NCBI GenBank assembly: GCA_963989385.1 | Contig: OZ022506.1 | Coordinates: 63,561,434-63,625,433 of the forward strand | Direction: 5' to 3' | Length of the DNA stretch: 64,000 bases | Origin: Ctena decussata | Taxonomy: Eukaryota > Mollusca > Bivalvia > Lucinida > Lucinidae | Shown here: in pieces, positions 1 through 11,470 of the stretch | Position numbering within the stretch: position 1 is the stretch's first letter | Layout: each line of letters begins with the position of its first letter | Made by a program: the position numbers and the translations under genes | The notes under the pieces: generated by a model | Told to the model about the DNA's origin: nothing | The model's database searches: none | The model's input: the letters and a program-made list of their open reading frames with translations, nothing else

Positions 1-837
1 TTACAAAGTTCGAAAATTTGACGTTTTCCTTTGTTTTTACGTTATCGTCTTAAAAAACTTGTTTCTAATCGGTGTTTCTTGAATCCCTTTAGAGTGTATG
101 CTTGTTTGGTAGCTACCAATATGATAATGTAAACAATTCAGAAAGAAAATTCTTCCCGGTTACTGAGCGTAAGTCAAAAGTCTCAGACTAACGTCATCAT
201 TTTCTCACAGTTACATTTTACTTCAATGAAGAAACTTCACAGTTAAATTAATCATGGTGTGACCTTTAATTTTAGCCTATTGTTTTCCTCGTGTTTTTTA
301 TTCTGCATTGAACTAAAGCACCCCTGAATCATTGCACAATGGACCGAATTTACACGTTTCAACGGCAATGGCGCATGCTTAGATTCGTCAGTTGTTAAGC
401 TTAACCATATCTTTTACACCATCAATAGCTTCGACAAGAAAACTGAGCATGAAAATGTTGAGAAATACCGTACAAAAAATCACATGCTTACCACTTTTAT
501 ATTGCTTTTCAATGGGTGCGAATTTCGGCTAATGACCCCTTCCGCGCTTATCGCTTTTCCCCAATATCAATTTTAAAGATGGTTCTGTAATCCCATGGTA
601 TCTTAAGCCCCAAATACGGGTTCTTTCAATTCAATTTAATTTCGCTCACTGTTGCACTTCAGTAATGAGAAAAATTGCAAAATATAAAAATTTGCTAAAT
701 ATATTTTGCATAGTATACCTATCAAACACTTAACATTACTGAAATACTAAAACAAATGTTACAATCGTAACAATAATTCCTTTCTATTAAACCATTCAAA
801 ACTAATTTTTCAAAAGATATAAAAGGATACAACAGTG
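1..837. other. AT-rich non-coding, nothing recognised
   Basis: There is no convincing exon, repeat structure or RNA gene. If the SRCR gene continues leftward, this is intron. Confidence 0.4.
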
Positions 838-953
838 ACTGGTAAAGGTAATTGGATGGACGCCCTGTTACTGCGGCTATGGATTCATTCCGCTGAGGTG
901 CGGGGAGAACGTCGTTATGAGAATTGAAATACTACTACTACTGGTAAAGGTAA
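838..953. repeat. Short segment flanked by ACTGGTAAAGGTAA copies
   Basis: The motif ACTGGTAAAGGTAA (last base variable) occurs at 838-851 and again at about 940-953, bracketing some 90 bp of more GC-rich sequence. The same GGTAAAGGTAAAG word recurs at 10917-10935. It could be a SINE tail motif or a target duplication; the evidence is thin. Confidence 0.3.
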
Positions 954-1247
954 ATCGGATCCAGTTTTGTGATTTTTGATATCATATTGCTACATATATC
1001 TTAATGATTTACTATATGAATTCAAAGTATTAAGCCAGACAGGTCTGAGCAAACAGTGCTGACTCATATCAGATGCTCTCGAAGGAGCAATCTAGTCAGG
1101 GCCCACAATGTTTATCATTCCATCTTTATCTTTTGGAAGCATTAGTTTATTGTAAAACAACCGAGATGTTCCATTTATAGGAATATTACGGTAATTATTG
1201 TAGGTGTCCCATATTTTTCTTAGAATTTTTACAATACATGTACTTAC

Positions 1248-1334
1248 CTGTATAAGTTGTGTAAGACTTCGTAGTGTATGGTCTGGTTGTTGTTGTTGAG
1301 TACTGCTCGGTTGTCAGATATGGATACGCTGATT
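1248..1334 (-). CDS. Thr-rich linker exon of SRCR modular protein
   Basis: An 87-bp open exon bounded by a good acceptor (TTTTCTTACAG) and donor (G|GTAAGTAC) on the minus strand. It begins and ends in phase 1, like the exons upstream of it. The translation is almost entirely Thr, Ser, Tyr and Pro (for example TTTTRPYTTKSYTTYTG), the composition of an O-glycosylated linker. It lies downstream of the SRCR exons and probably joins that domain to modules beyond the left edge of the window. It resembles the repeat linker exon at 5701-6030 (shared TTT/AYP words). No function beyond spacing is visible. Confidence 0.6.
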
Positions 1335-2135
1335 CTGTAAGAAAAGAAAGGAAGATTAAGTCTGCTTGCAAGATACCAGGAACAGTCAACATGTAACTAG
1401 CCGACCTTACTCGCGGTCAGGATCGACCTGTTCTCTTTCTATGAAATAACCCTCTTGCATTGCACATTTTGTCAAACGCTGTTCCAGTGTCGTCATCCCC
1501 AAACAGACGAATTCGGAGCCGTTTAGATGTATAATAATTCTCTCCTTAACCATTGCCTTGACTTCTTCATTCGACTAATGATGGTGTCTACCGGATATCA
1601 TTTTTTTAAGTTTGGATCAAAATGTAATAGCTAGGTGCCAAAATTAGACGAATAGGTAGGATGCGATTCGGAACCAAGAGAACTCTTTCATTTCTTGCGA
1701 AAATTTGCATTGTCTTGTCAGTGTTGCAAGTAAGTTTGCTTGGCACCCTTGTTGCAGTTCTTTTTGGGTTAAAAGGTCCAGTAGAATTACTCCTTTAACG
1801 CCCCACCGTATACAAAGGTCATCACCTTGCCAGGCAATGAATGTGTATTGAACTTTTGGGGCCTCGGTGGACCAGTTTCTTCCAACTGACGACTTTGAAC
1901 TTTATGTTCTAGGTTATAGTTCACGGTCGAACTTTCTAGAACATTTTTAGAACACCATTAATTTACGTTTTATTAATCCGTCGTAAGAATAAAGCTAAAG
2001 TTCCTAGAGACAACACAATAGTCAAGTGTTCCATTTGTTCCATTATGAATTCAATGTGCTAATTATTTAACCAATTCTGGGAGATTAAAACTGTTTGAGT
2101 ATGTAATAAGCGTGTAGCTTTTGATTTCTTTTTAC

Positions 2136-2299
2136 CGAGGCAGTCTATTCCGACATCTTCTCTATGTGAACAATCGTGTAAGAACCAGCTGGCATCGCAA
2201 TTCTCGATGGAGCTCTCACTGCCCGTGCACTGTAGCTCGTCTAATATAATTGTTCCATTTCCTTCTCCGAAATGAGCATTGCCGTACACCATGGGATAC
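2136..2299 (-). CDS. SRCR domain, C-terminal half exon
   Basis: A 164-bp exon completing the scavenger receptor cysteine-rich domain begun at 3954-4107. The upstream exon ends in phase 2 (AG) and this exon supplies the last base of an Arg codon, so the frame joins exactly. The residues are typical of the second half of SRCR: HFGEGNGTIILDELQC, then GSESSIENC, then SHREDVGIDC, with the expected cysteine spacing. The donor CTCG|GTAAAAAG closes it in phase 1. SRCR domains in secreted or membrane proteins usually bind microbial or host ligands; that role is from the family, not shown here. Confidence 0.82.
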
Positions 2300-2719
2300 C
2301 TAAGGTAACAAACAAATGTTCTAATAAAAGAAATTCTGTACACACCTTCCAGGATTTTCAAGGTACTCCGACCTTGACGAGCATTATCGGATATCTACTT
2401 GTATAGGTCAAAATATCTGACAACTTCTAACCGATCACTTACCCGAGAAGGCATATGTCATCAAAATGAGGTCATAATGATATGTCTAAATGACGTCACT
2501 TTACGTTGTTTCGACGCGATGACGTGCATCGACGTCAACATGACGTCATGTACCCGCTGGGATATTTTTGGACATACTTTTCCAGTATATTTTACACACT
2601 CTTTTATTCTTGAAAAAAAAAACGTCTGAAAACGTTTGAGATAAATGCGATCGCGGCATCTTTCCTAACTGCATGCAAGATGTGTCACCCTGTAAACCCA
2701 TCTTTAGATGAAATACAAT

Positions 2720-2948
2720 TAAGCCGCGACACGATAAACCAACAAATGGCGTGTGCGCCTAGCTCAGACTCAGATCAGCCTAGGCATCCGCCCAGTCTGA
2801 TCAGGGCATTCACTTTGCGCTTAAAGGCTAGCTAAATATATATATGCTACCTTCATGCCGACAGCGAAAACACTGCTTAGACTGGGCGGCTGCCCAGGCG
2901 GCTGATCTGAGTCTTCGCTGGGCGCAGATTCCACTGTGTCACGGCTCA
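2720..2948. mobile_element. Nested-palindrome MITE (GAGCCGCG family), copy 1
   Basis: Terminal inverted repeat AGCCGCGACACGA...GTCACGGCTC. Each arm contains a further palindrome (CTCAGATCAGCCTAGGC facing GCCCAGTCTGATCAG). It lies in an SRCR gene intron. Confidence 0.75.
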
Positions 2949-3094
2949 CGTGAGATCGATATCAAAAGCAAAGTAACTCTCTAATTCAACATATTGCAGA
3001 TGACACGGGTAATAATTATTTCTTGAAACTGCATGATGCTTACACCATGTTGAGGGTAGTAATCTGATAAGACATGTTGTCCTTTCAAAAATAA

Positions 3095-3142
3095 TCCCAA
3101 AGATCTAGATCCGTCTTGTAAGACGGATCTAGATATTTTGGA
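3095..3142. repeat. Short palindrome with AGATCTAGATCCG arms
   Basis: A near-perfect hairpin with arms around AGATCTAGATCCGTCTT and its complement. A related hairpin is at 51255-51292, again next to GGATTGTTTTGGA, so this is a small repeat family. Confidence 0.5.
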
Positions 3143-3610
3143 TTGTTTTGGACGAGACAAGTTGAAATATTTAAGGGTTTCTTCAAGACCACAGAATACC
3201 TCCTTTTATACATGTAGCTGCATTACTCATGGCTGATTTACACATTTGGCGATAAATGCAAACTGCGAAGAACACTCAAACCTGCTAATATGTGGTCATT
3301 TTAAGTGAGGGGTCACGTCTCTTTGGAGGCCTTTTGAGGGTCCCTCGGAAAAGATTTACAGTGCAAATGAAAAACCAATATTAAGATGTCACCTGTCTGA
3401 GGCAGCCGATGTACATATGTTTTCCCCTGGTATGACTCCTTAAGACAGGTCAAAGCGAATGGGTATCGGTTAACTTCAGGGGATATAACCCTTCCCTTTT
3501 CCTTGTTTCCTTCCTTCTCAATTTCGGGGGTGGGGGAGGGGGAGGGGTCAACTCTAAATGAAAATAATTTTCTCTCCTAGGAGCATTTTTTCTCTAGGAG
3601 TAGACCCCAA

Positions 3611-3808
3611 ATGGATGGATGGCTTGCGATTTTACGTCCTTTTCAACAGTATTTCAGTCATATCAGGACAATCGGAGGATGATAGTGGAATGGAGTGTGC
3701 AATGGAACTCCGTTTACGGAAGGAAAGATACTCGCATCAAGCAGGATTCGAACCCGGGTCCGCTAGATCAGTGGGCCAGCGCTTATTCCACTGAGCTACC
3801 GTGGCTCC
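3611..3808 (-). mobile_element. tRNA-derived SINE with 13-bp target duplication
   Basis: Read on the minus strand it starts with a tRNA-like head: an A-box region AGCTCAGTGGAATAAGCG and a B-box GGGTTCGAATCC. It ends in a TCCATCCAT tail. It is flanked by perfect 13-bp copies of GAGTAGACCCCAA at 3598-3610 and 3810-3822, proving retrotransposition into the intron. Related copies are at 60883-61067 and 62158-62356. Confidence 0.85.
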
Positions 3809-3953
3809 TGAGTAGACCCCAATTTTGAAGGGAACCATTGCCCAGGGAAAGATACAGGAAGTCATAAAATTGTCTCCTTTCAAAAATATGGCAGAAAAGC
3901 ATGATGTACCTATTTAACTTAACTGCAATAGTATTGTTCATATGTTTTCGTAC

Positions 3954-4107
3954 CTGTGTATACCATACCCCAGCATTTTACATATAACATAAGCATCGTC
4001 AACGCCAAAACTATCGTCGCATACTGTTCCCCATACACCATAATAGTACACTTCTACTCTTCCAATCCATGGGCCTTCACTATCCGCTAGACGGACAGAC
4101 ACCTGAC
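3954..4107 (-). CDS. SRCR domain, N-terminal half exon
   Basis: A 154-bp exon with acceptor TTTGTTACAG and donor CACAG|GTACG. The translation carries the SRCR hallmark: VRLADSEGPWIGRVEVYY, then GVWGTVCDDSFGVDDAYVIC and KMLGYG. Splitting one SRCR domain over two exons by a phase 2 intron while its outer borders are phase 1 is common in invertebrate SRCR genes. The intron between the halves holds a SINE (3611-3808), a MITE copy (2720-2948) and a short palindrome (3095-3142). All cysteines expected for this half are present, so the domain looks intact. Confidence 0.85.
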
Positions 4108-4251
4108 CTGTAACAAATTGATGGTTGGATGGATAATTGGATTTTTACAGCCCATTGAAGTTTCAAAGTGCTGTAGAGCCTGCTATGAAATGTAAGCGAC
4201 CCCCGGTGTATTACCATTGAAGACAAGTAACTAAACAGCTTATTGATTAAT

Positions 4252-4408
4252 TGAGCCGCGACACAACAAACCAAACAAAGAGGCATAGGCGCTAGCGAGG
4301 ATTCAGATCTGCCTGGGCAGCCGCCGAGTCTGATTAAAGTCTTCACTGTGCGCTTAAATGGTTGCTAAGTCTTTGACCATGGCTCCAAGCCGACAGCGAA
4401 GACTGATT
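4252..4408. mobile_element. GAGCCGCG MITE, truncated copy 2
   Basis: The left arm and part of the centre are present (GAGCCGCGACACAACAAACC, then the inner palindrome and GCGCTTAAATGG). The right arm is missing after about 4408. Confidence 0.6.
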
Positions 4409-5011
4409 GGAAGTTTTCCCGTCAGACCTTTGACCCTTCAGGCAAATTTCCCTGACAATTTGCTGAAGATTACCTTCCTTATAATTGATCATGTCCACAA
4501 GTACCAAAAGAAGATCGACACGGACACAGTCTTGTAGTATCTTTAAGTGCTGAAATCTTTCTAAACACAAAGCAATTCTATTTGATGACCAAACCTCTGC
4601 CAGTTTATTAAGAACGTCCTGTCTAAGCGCTCATTCAAGTCCAAACGTCATAACGATCCAGAAAGGGCGTGAAATGCTTCACATATAGTTTGTTGCCAAC
4701 GGTGAGGCAAACTTTCTTGCGAAGCTGATACTTTTTTCATCTGTGTGCCGTATCCATATTGAATTCTTTTCAGAACCGGAATTATTCTTTCATTAAGAGT
4801 TAGAGGGACATCACATGGCCGATCTCATCCAATCATGTCCCAAGATCTTTTTTATCGGAAGTGCATTAAATTATTTTGTGAAACATAACGTTTGATCACA
4901 ATGAACTTACCAGAGGTTGTCCATGACATGTCTGTGGTAAAATCTAAAATAATGATAAAAAACACTGTAGGATCAGGTTTATCACATTCATCAAGGAATA
5001 GCTGCCTTTAC

Positions 5012-5079
5012 ACACATAGGCAGGTGCGTATTGAAATTTTGTCAATTGACAAAATTTCAACACATTCCTGTGTATTTGC
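5012..5079. repeat. Near-perfect short palindrome, GTGCGTATTGAAATTTTGTC
   Basis: It is centred on GTCAATTGAC at 5041-5050 with about 30-bp arms. A second copy is at 50832-50900, centred on GTCAATTTGAC. It has no coding capacity and looks like a tiny palindromic MITE. Confidence 0.55.
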
Positions 5080-5248
5080 AAGCTTGATTTTTATGAATTT
5101 TGGCCAGATTTCAGTACTAGTACTAATTGCCAAAAACACATAATACTCTGACACTTTTAACGGATTTTACATCATCATTTCCTCCTCTTGAGCATGAAGC
5201 ATGATAAACACATATTAAATGACTGTAGAATACTTATTTGTTTAAGAC

Positions 5249-5346
5249 AACGAAGACTCGGATCAGACTGGGCGGATGCCCAGGCTGATCTGAGTCTTCG
5301 CTGGCCACACATTCCACCTTGTTGGTTTTATTGTGTCGCGGCTCAT
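5249..5346. mobile_element. GAGCCGCG MITE, right half only (copy 3)
   Basis: Only the right arm remains: ATCAGACTGGGCGGATGCCC through TTGTGTCGCGGCTC. Confidence 0.65.
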
Positions 5347-5700
5347 TTGTATTTAGTGTTGATGATTAATAGTTTCATATTGACACTATGGAAATATTAT
5401 ACAGTGCTCTATGAAGGTCTATTGGTGTCTCTGTGAGACCTGCTTGAAACAGCGATAGGGTTTGTGTATCTCCCCATAAATGCATAGCCAATAATATTCT
5501 GGAAATGTCTTACATGTTATTAACCGTTCCTTTAATGTACAACTCATTTACTCGCTCAGTTTTTGCAAATTATACGGACTTATGAGCAAATGGTCATTTC
5601 GTTTATTACAATTGTGTCATTTGGTCTTTTTAGTCCAAACAAAATATGTGTATATCAGTAGGTCTACGTTTACCAAATAGAGTGAGCCAAAAATACTCAC

Positions 5701-6030
5701 GTCTGTTTGTTGTAGAACGCCTGGTTGGGTATGCTGTGGTTGTAGAACGCCACATTGGGTATGCCGTGGTTGTAGAACGCCTGGTTGGGTATGCTGTGGT
5801 TGTAGAACGCCATATTGGATATGCTGTGGTTGTAGAAGGCCATTTTGGGTATGCTGTTGTTGTAGTACGACTGGTTGGGTATGCCGTGGTTGAAGAACGC
5901 CATTTTGGGTATGCTGTGGTTGTAGTACGCCATATTGGATATGTCGTGGTTGTAGAACGCCTGGTTGGGTATGGCGTTGCTGTAGAAAGCCTGGCGGCAT
6001 AAGGCGTGGTTGTGGATGTTCTCGTCGTAT
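5701..6030 (-). CDS. Mucin-like tandem-repeat linker exon
   Basis: A 330-bp exon bounded by acceptor TTTGTCCAACAG and donor AGAC|GTGAGT, both in phase 1 like its neighbours. It encodes about ten copies of a 10-residue unit close to TTTAYPxxRS, from a 30-bp minisatellite. The Thr/Ser/Pro content points to an O-glycosylated stalk between the CCP-like module (7699-7920) and the SRCR domain. Variation sits mainly in positions 7-8 of the unit (TR, IW, KW, MW, TS). The same DNA is open in two other minus frames and one plus frame, because the 30-bp unit has no stop in them; those are not separate genes. Confidence 0.72.
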
Positions 6031-6116
6031 CTGTTGGACAAAGTAATGCTGATAAACCCAGAAATTTTTCTTGTAACAAACGGTAAGATTCATTAGATTA
6101 GGAGATACCTAGAATG

Positions 6117-6160
6117 TTTTATTTATTTTATTTATTTATTTATTTATTTATTTATTTTAT
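6117..6160. repeat. (ATTT)n microsatellite
   Basis: An uninterrupted TTTA/TTTAT tetranucleotide run in an SRCR gene intron. Confidence 0.8.
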
Positions 6161-6746
6161 GATTGTGACTAGCTTCTATGGAAATTGCGGCTTCTGTTTT
6201 TGGTGTACTGCATTAGATACAAGCGTCAAACTATTAAGAAAGCATTTCTAATGCAAAATGAGAACAATAATAATCTTAGCTTCGAATCTAATGCTACGTC
6301 AGATTTTTAGGCTAATGGACGTGACATACATTTTAAACCACTTGCGAGAACTAAACTCATGATGGACTACAATTTCTGTTACCATGATAAAGAAAAAAAG
6401 AAAATAGAAAAAGAAAATATTGCAAAACTTGCGACAATGTTACAGAAAAAAAAAACATTTAGATATCCGACAATTTGACGTTTGTAACTTACCTTGAGCA
6501 TTATCGTAATGAAAAATGTTTCATGGGTGTACTTATGGAATCTTTATTTCCCTGCAGTTGTCTAATGTCTTGAAACGAGGTAGCATAGGCATGTTTTGAA
6601 AATTCAAACTTCTCAGGAAGAGCAAATGAATAAATCGACCCATGCAAGCGTTCCGTTGTGATACTTGAACTTGGTGGCTCCATTCTTATTTAAGTGGTCT
6701 ACATTCTCATTATTCTTGTGGACTAATGATTTTACCTAACTACATA

Positions 6747-6985
6747 TGAGCCGCGACACGAGAAAACCAACAATGTGGTTGTGCGCCCAGCGCAGACTCA
6801 GATCAGCCTGGACATTCACCCAGTCTGATCAGAGTCTTTGCTAAGCGCTTAAAGGGTAGCTGAGGGACTAAGCTACCTTCATGCGGAAAGCGAAGACTCT
6901 GATCAGACTGGGCGGATGCCCAGGCTGATCTGAGTCTGCGCTGGGCGCACAACCACATTGTTGGTTTTGTCATGTCGCGGCTCAT
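6747..6985. mobile_element. GAGCCGCG MITE, full copy 4
   Basis: A complete copy with arms of about 115 bp. If the element is taken to run from GAGCC to GGCTC, it is flanked by ATAT on both sides, a possible 4-bp target duplication. Confidence 0.8.
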
Positions 6986-7451
6986 ATAGAGTATCCCAAA
7001 ACGAGTGTGTGTTTAATTGAACACTGATAATTTAACATCAGTGACGCCAAGCATGTTTCATGAAATGTTTGTTCTTTCAAATCTTTAACGCCAAATCAGA
7101 ATCACAAGAGTTTAAAGTCCATGTTCCATAAGACAAAAAAGCCTTAATTAAGATGTATCAAAATTGATAAAAACACTAAAATCTAATTTACTTTTATCTA
7201 GACCTTATCAAAGCAATTCATGAACAACCATGAAATGATACAGCCGTGAAGAAAAAAATATATGTCCGTAATGTCACGACATGCGGACAAAATGCATTCT
7301 TAGTATAAAACATCTGTGGACATTGTAATTTTGTAAAAGTTTAACGATGAAACTGATTGCCCCATCTACAAGCAAAATTGCGTTTGGAATTAAATAATCT
7401 GCGATTTAAATTTGCAGTCGACAAAATTGAATACAGACCAGCAACATAATT

Positions 7452-7690
7452 GAGCCTCGTCACGACAAAATAAACGAAGTGGCATTTGCGCCCAGCGAAG
7501 ACTCAGATCACCCTGGCCATCCGCCCAGTCTGATAAGAGTCTTTGCTGTCCGCAAGGAGCTAGATAAGTCCTAAAGCTACCTTTTGAGCGCAAAGCAAAG
7601 ACTCTGATCAGACTGGGTGGGTACCCAGGTTGATCTGAGTCTACGCTGGGCGGACATGTCACTTTGTTAGTTTCTTCTTATCGCGGTTTA
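7452..7690. mobile_element. GAGCCGCG MITE, full copy 5
   Basis: A full but diverged copy (GAGCCTCGTCACGAC...TATCGCGGTTT). AATT lies on both flanks. The right end stops nine bases from the donor of the CCP-like exon. Confidence 0.75.
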
Positions 7691-7698
7691 ATTCTTAC

Positions 7699-7920
7699 CA
7701 TCACATATGCACGCTTTGTCCCCGGCACTCCAGGAACCATACTGGTTGCAGAACAGCTCTGTAAAGCGTTTGGAACACCACCAATAATCACACCAATACG
7801 TGCAATATGAAGAAACCGTACGACTGCATCCTGCTGCTATTGTTCCGTTTGGAATATTTATAGGACACTTGATAGGTCCAGTAGTGGTAGGTACTACAGC
7901 AGTGGTAGTATAAACCTCAC
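7699..7920 (-). CDS. Cysteine-rich CCP/sushi-like module exon
   Basis: A 222-bp exon with acceptor TTATAG and donor GATG|GTAAGAA, phase 1 at both ends. It starts with a Thr/Val/Pro linker (VYTTTAVVPTTTGP) and continues into about 50 residues with eight cysteines and several Trp (KCPINIPNGTIAAGC, WCDYWWCSKRF, FCNQYGSWS). The opening CPxxxxPNG and closing GSW resemble a sushi (CCP) domain, but the extra cysteines make it atypical, so the family is tentative. It is the most upstream exon recognised for this gene. No signal-peptide exon was found, so the 5' end probably lies further right or was missed. Confidence 0.6.
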
Positions 7921-8539
7921 CTATAATTACATCATAAAGTATTAGGAAACTGAGTATGTATACAAGACATGAATATCATCTCCGTACCGCGCCTGTCACG
8001 GACCAGCGTAGTAACGCCGAGTAGTATAATCATGGGGCTCATTGTTACCCGGACACAGTAAAGTTTGGTATTTCAACGCTTTGAGTTTCCTCCAAGTTGG
8101 TAACCGTTGCAATATCAGCACTTTCTTTTACTAGTAACCGTGGATGCTATTAAAGCTCGCAACCGCGAAGCTCAGCGTACACGGGTTACAGTGAGTGTCG
8201 GTGGTGTTGATAATGTTGGTAAAGGCTTGATTTTTTTACCCTTCCAGACTATGTACTGATAATTTCAATTGTCTTAAAGTGCTTAAACCTCGACAGCACA
8301 ACACATATTTAAATGAATGTTATGGAATCTCACTGTAATCGCGAGGCAAACCAAATGAGATGTCACAACATATATTTCAACTTTAACCTTGTGGCATATC
8401 ATCTCAAATTGTCATCATAACTCGGGCTTAAGTGGCCCATATGACGTAAGCAGAAATAACTATTTTTAGAAATCACAAATACGCAAAAAAAAAATCCCTG
8501 AAAAGGTCCATTTATGAAAACCGTCAAATCTTCCTGTAG
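7921..8539. other. Non-coding, nothing recognised
   Basis: No exon or repeat was identified upstream of the CCP-like exon. The moderately GC-rich part at 7985-8200 does not match any element seen elsewhere in the window. Confidence 0.4.
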
Positions 8540-8870
8540 CCAAATAAAAGTGTTTTACAGTATTTGATGAATGTCTTTATTATGGTCGATTCCATACATT
8601 TGATGAAGTACATTATTATAACGGATTCCATATTTTTGATGAAGTCCAAATACATTTTTCCATATCTTAAATGAAGTTTGTTTTATTAAAAAATGCATAT
8701 CTTTGATGATGTCATTATTACTATAGAGTGCATTTCTTCGACGAAGTGTACGACTATTAAAGATTCCAATATGTATGGATTCCATTTCTTTGATTAAGTA
8801 CATTTATAGTTATGGATTCCATATCTTTAATGAAATTCATTATAGATTTCATATAATTAGTTTTAGCATA
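8540..8870. repeat. ~37-bp satellite, left block
   Basis: Imperfect tandem copies of a unit close to GGATTCCATATCTTTGATGA followed by AGTACATTATTAT. The same unit resumes at about 10620-11465 and reappears once at 12136-12175, so a single array has been split by insertions. Confidence 0.75.
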
Positions 8871-9216
8871 TTTTATTGCTATAAGTGACAAGCAACGGGA
8901 TTGGGCCACAAGTTTCCACAACATTAGTTACGGCCCGCCCCCTACATCATACATTGACAGATATAAATAACAATAATAGTGACAGCAAGCGAACATATTC
9001 TTAACATAACTATAAACAAAACCAAATTTAAAAAAAAAAAAAAAGAACAAAAAGATAACTTTGGAAAGGAATCTTGTCAGGTGATCCGGGTCGAATCCTG
9101 GTAGGAATTGAGATCAAAAGTGACGAAAGTGTATACATATACATATACCTGTATGTATATGCCAACCGTCCGACTATGTATGTAGCTGTACCTAATCTTA
9201 AAACTGGTTGAAGACT

Positions 9217-10600
9217 TTATAAAACTATGGATAGCCTTATAAAGATTATGTTGTTTTCAGTACCCAGTCCGGGTTTACCAAATAATACAATGCCAATGCT
9301 GAGAGGGTGAAAATTTCTTGTAGCGTTAAATAACAGTAGCCTCTCCGTAATGTATTTTGAGCATCGGAAGATGTAATGCTTAGAATCTTCTATTTCATTT
9401 GAACAGGAAGAAGTAGGGTCAAGTGTTAAGAAGTTTGTAAAGAGATCGAAATTTAGATTGCTACATTTGTTACGTAGTCTAGCATGCAATACAGATATGT
9501 GTTGTCTACAGCCATAGAAATAATAACTTGGAGTTGCAGATACATTCGTGTATATTCTGTTAGTATTCGATTTAAAACTTGTAAGTGTGTTTATTTCTCT
9601 CAGGTTGTTGTCGGTCGAATTCCATAATGAAATGAACGAGGAAATACATGATTTTCCTGAGATTTCTGGACAGATATAAGGTACAGAGTATTTATTTTTA
9701 TTTCTATGTGGATAATTGGAAATATTTCTAACTAGTGGTGGGATAAGGTCAATGATATAAGAAGGCACTAGATTATTATGGACTTTATGCATAAAGTTTA
9801 TCTCTGGTGGCACCTCCTTTCTTCTAATGAGACCCAACCACATTCACGATAAAGGTATGCTATTGATACAGATTTAGTTCAGTCCGTTACAATGCGCGCG
9901 GCTTCATTTTGAATATTGTCTAATAGATATGAATTCTAGGCTGAGCAACCATCCCAAACAATGGAAGCATGTTCTAATACAGGCAATAGATAAGAAGTAT
10001 ATATCTGATTAAGTGCTTCTTGACCAAAAATGTATTTAATTTTACGCATTATTCCAATGACTTTTGAAGCTGAATTTATAATATTATCAATATGGACAGT
10101 CCATTTACCACCGCTACTAGGAGTTTAACCAATATGTTTATGGTTTTCGACGAATTTTATTTGAGTATTGCCAAACGTTAAACGGTACAATGTATCAAAG
10201 CTTCTTAACGTGAATAAAACCGAATCGGTTTTGTAAGGATTAAATATAACAAGCCACTGGCTAGCTACTGCAGATAGCAAATTGAAGTAGTGATTTATAA
10301 TACCTTTAATATCATGCAGGCTAGTGGATGAGTAATAAAGAGAACTATCGTCGGCAAACAATCTTGTGAAAATAAGGAGGGACTCAGAAATATCATTTAC
10401 ATATATCAAAATTATAGAGGGCCCAAACAGATCCTTGTGGAACACCAGCGTTTAATATTTTAGGAGAAGAACTGCTTGCTTTTAGCACAGCCTTTTGTTT
10501 TCTATTGTCAAGGTAATTAGATATCCAGTGTAATAAGCTTCCAGTTACACTTTGTTGTTTTGATCTAAACAATAAATCTTTGTGCCAGACTTCATATCTT
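9217..10600 (-). pseudogene. Decayed non-LTR retrotransposon (LINE) RT, 3' part
   Basis: Minus-strand fragments in order: SLLHWISNYLDNRKQKAVL and NAGVPQGS (reverse transcriptase), a frameshift near 10440, then LIYVNDISESL and LFADDSSLYY (catalytic FADD). Next come WTVHIDNIINSASKVIGIM and an ALNQIYTSYLLPVLEHAS block with a stop, and a 208-residue open end (9217-9843). That end carries RNKCSNLNFDLF and a C..E..HYIFRC zinc-knuckle-like tail. This order matches CR1/L2/Crack-like LINEs of marine invertebrates; the exact clade was not tested. The 5' part, including the endonuclease, is absent. Several frameshifts and stops make it inactive. It sits inside the satellite array, so it inserted after the array formed. 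Confidence 0.85.
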
Positions 10601-10619
10601 TCTATAAATTTTATCTACA

Positions 10620-11465
10620 TTTTTTATTACGGACTCTGTATATTTTCATGAAAAACATTATTGTTATGGATTCCACATTTTGAATGAAGGAAAATATCAT
10701 TATGATTCCATATCATTGATGAAGTAGATTTTTATTATAGAAAACCATATATTTGATGAACTGCATTTTTTTATGGATTCAATAACTTTGAAGTAGTACA
10801 GTATTGATATATATAAATCTTATCATTTTTAAGTATATTATTATTATGAGTTCCATATCTTAGACGAAGTGTAATATTAATATGGATATTCTATTTGTAT
10901 CTTCGATTATGTAAAAAGGTAAAGGTAAAGGTTTCCCTTCGATTATGTACATACATGTAATTATTTTGGAATACATATCTTTGATTAATTATAATTATGG
11001 ATTCCATATCTTTTATGAAGTACATTATTATTATGGATAACATATCTTTGATGAAGCACGTCAATAGCTTTGATGAAGTAGATTATAATTACATGTAAAT
11101 CTTTCATATCTTTGACGAAGAACGTTATATTGGAACCCATATCTTTGATAGAGTATATTGCTATTATGAATTCCTTATCTTTGTCGGTTCTTTGTAAATT
11201 ATGGTAATAGATTCCGCATATTTGATAAAAAATAAAATGAAATAAAATAAATCAATATTATGGATTTCATATGTTTCATAAATTGCATTTTTGTTCGGGA
11301 TGAACTGCATTATTATCATGGATTCTAATACCTTGATAAACTACATTTTTTTAATTTATGGATTCCATGTCTTTGACGAACTACATTATTTTCATGCAGT
11401 CCATATCTTTGATGAACTTCGTTATTTTCAATGATTCCAATTGTTTGGCGAAGTACATTATATAG
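10620..11465. repeat. ~37-bp satellite, right block
   Basis: About twenty degraded copies of the GGATTCCATATCTTTGATGA unit. Runs of A/T and a GGTAAAGG motif (10917-10935) interrupt it. Confidence 0.75.
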
Positions 11466-11470
11466 AGGAT

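Larger units (their letters stand above)
1335..7698 (-). other. Introns of the SRCR gene
   Basis: The four gaps between the exons are non-coding and filled with repeats. Gap 1335-2135 shows nothing recognisable. Gap 2300-3953 holds three CRE-like or CRE-related sites near 2491-2548, a MITE, a palindrome and a SINE. Gap 4108-5700 holds a half MITE (4252-4408), a palindrome (5012-5079) and another half MITE (5249-5346). Gap 6031-7698 holds an ATTT-type microsatellite (6117-6160) and two MITE copies. Confidence 0.5.

Noticed and set aside
3760..3808. A functional tRNA gene
   Set aside because: Only the tRNA-like head of a SINE; no complete cloverleaf, and a 13-bp target duplication surrounds the whole element.
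5646..6093. Alternative open frames across the 30-bp minisatellite, on both strands
   Set aside because: The repeat unit lacks stops in several frames; only the frame with matching phase 1 splice borders and Thr-rich composition is accepted.
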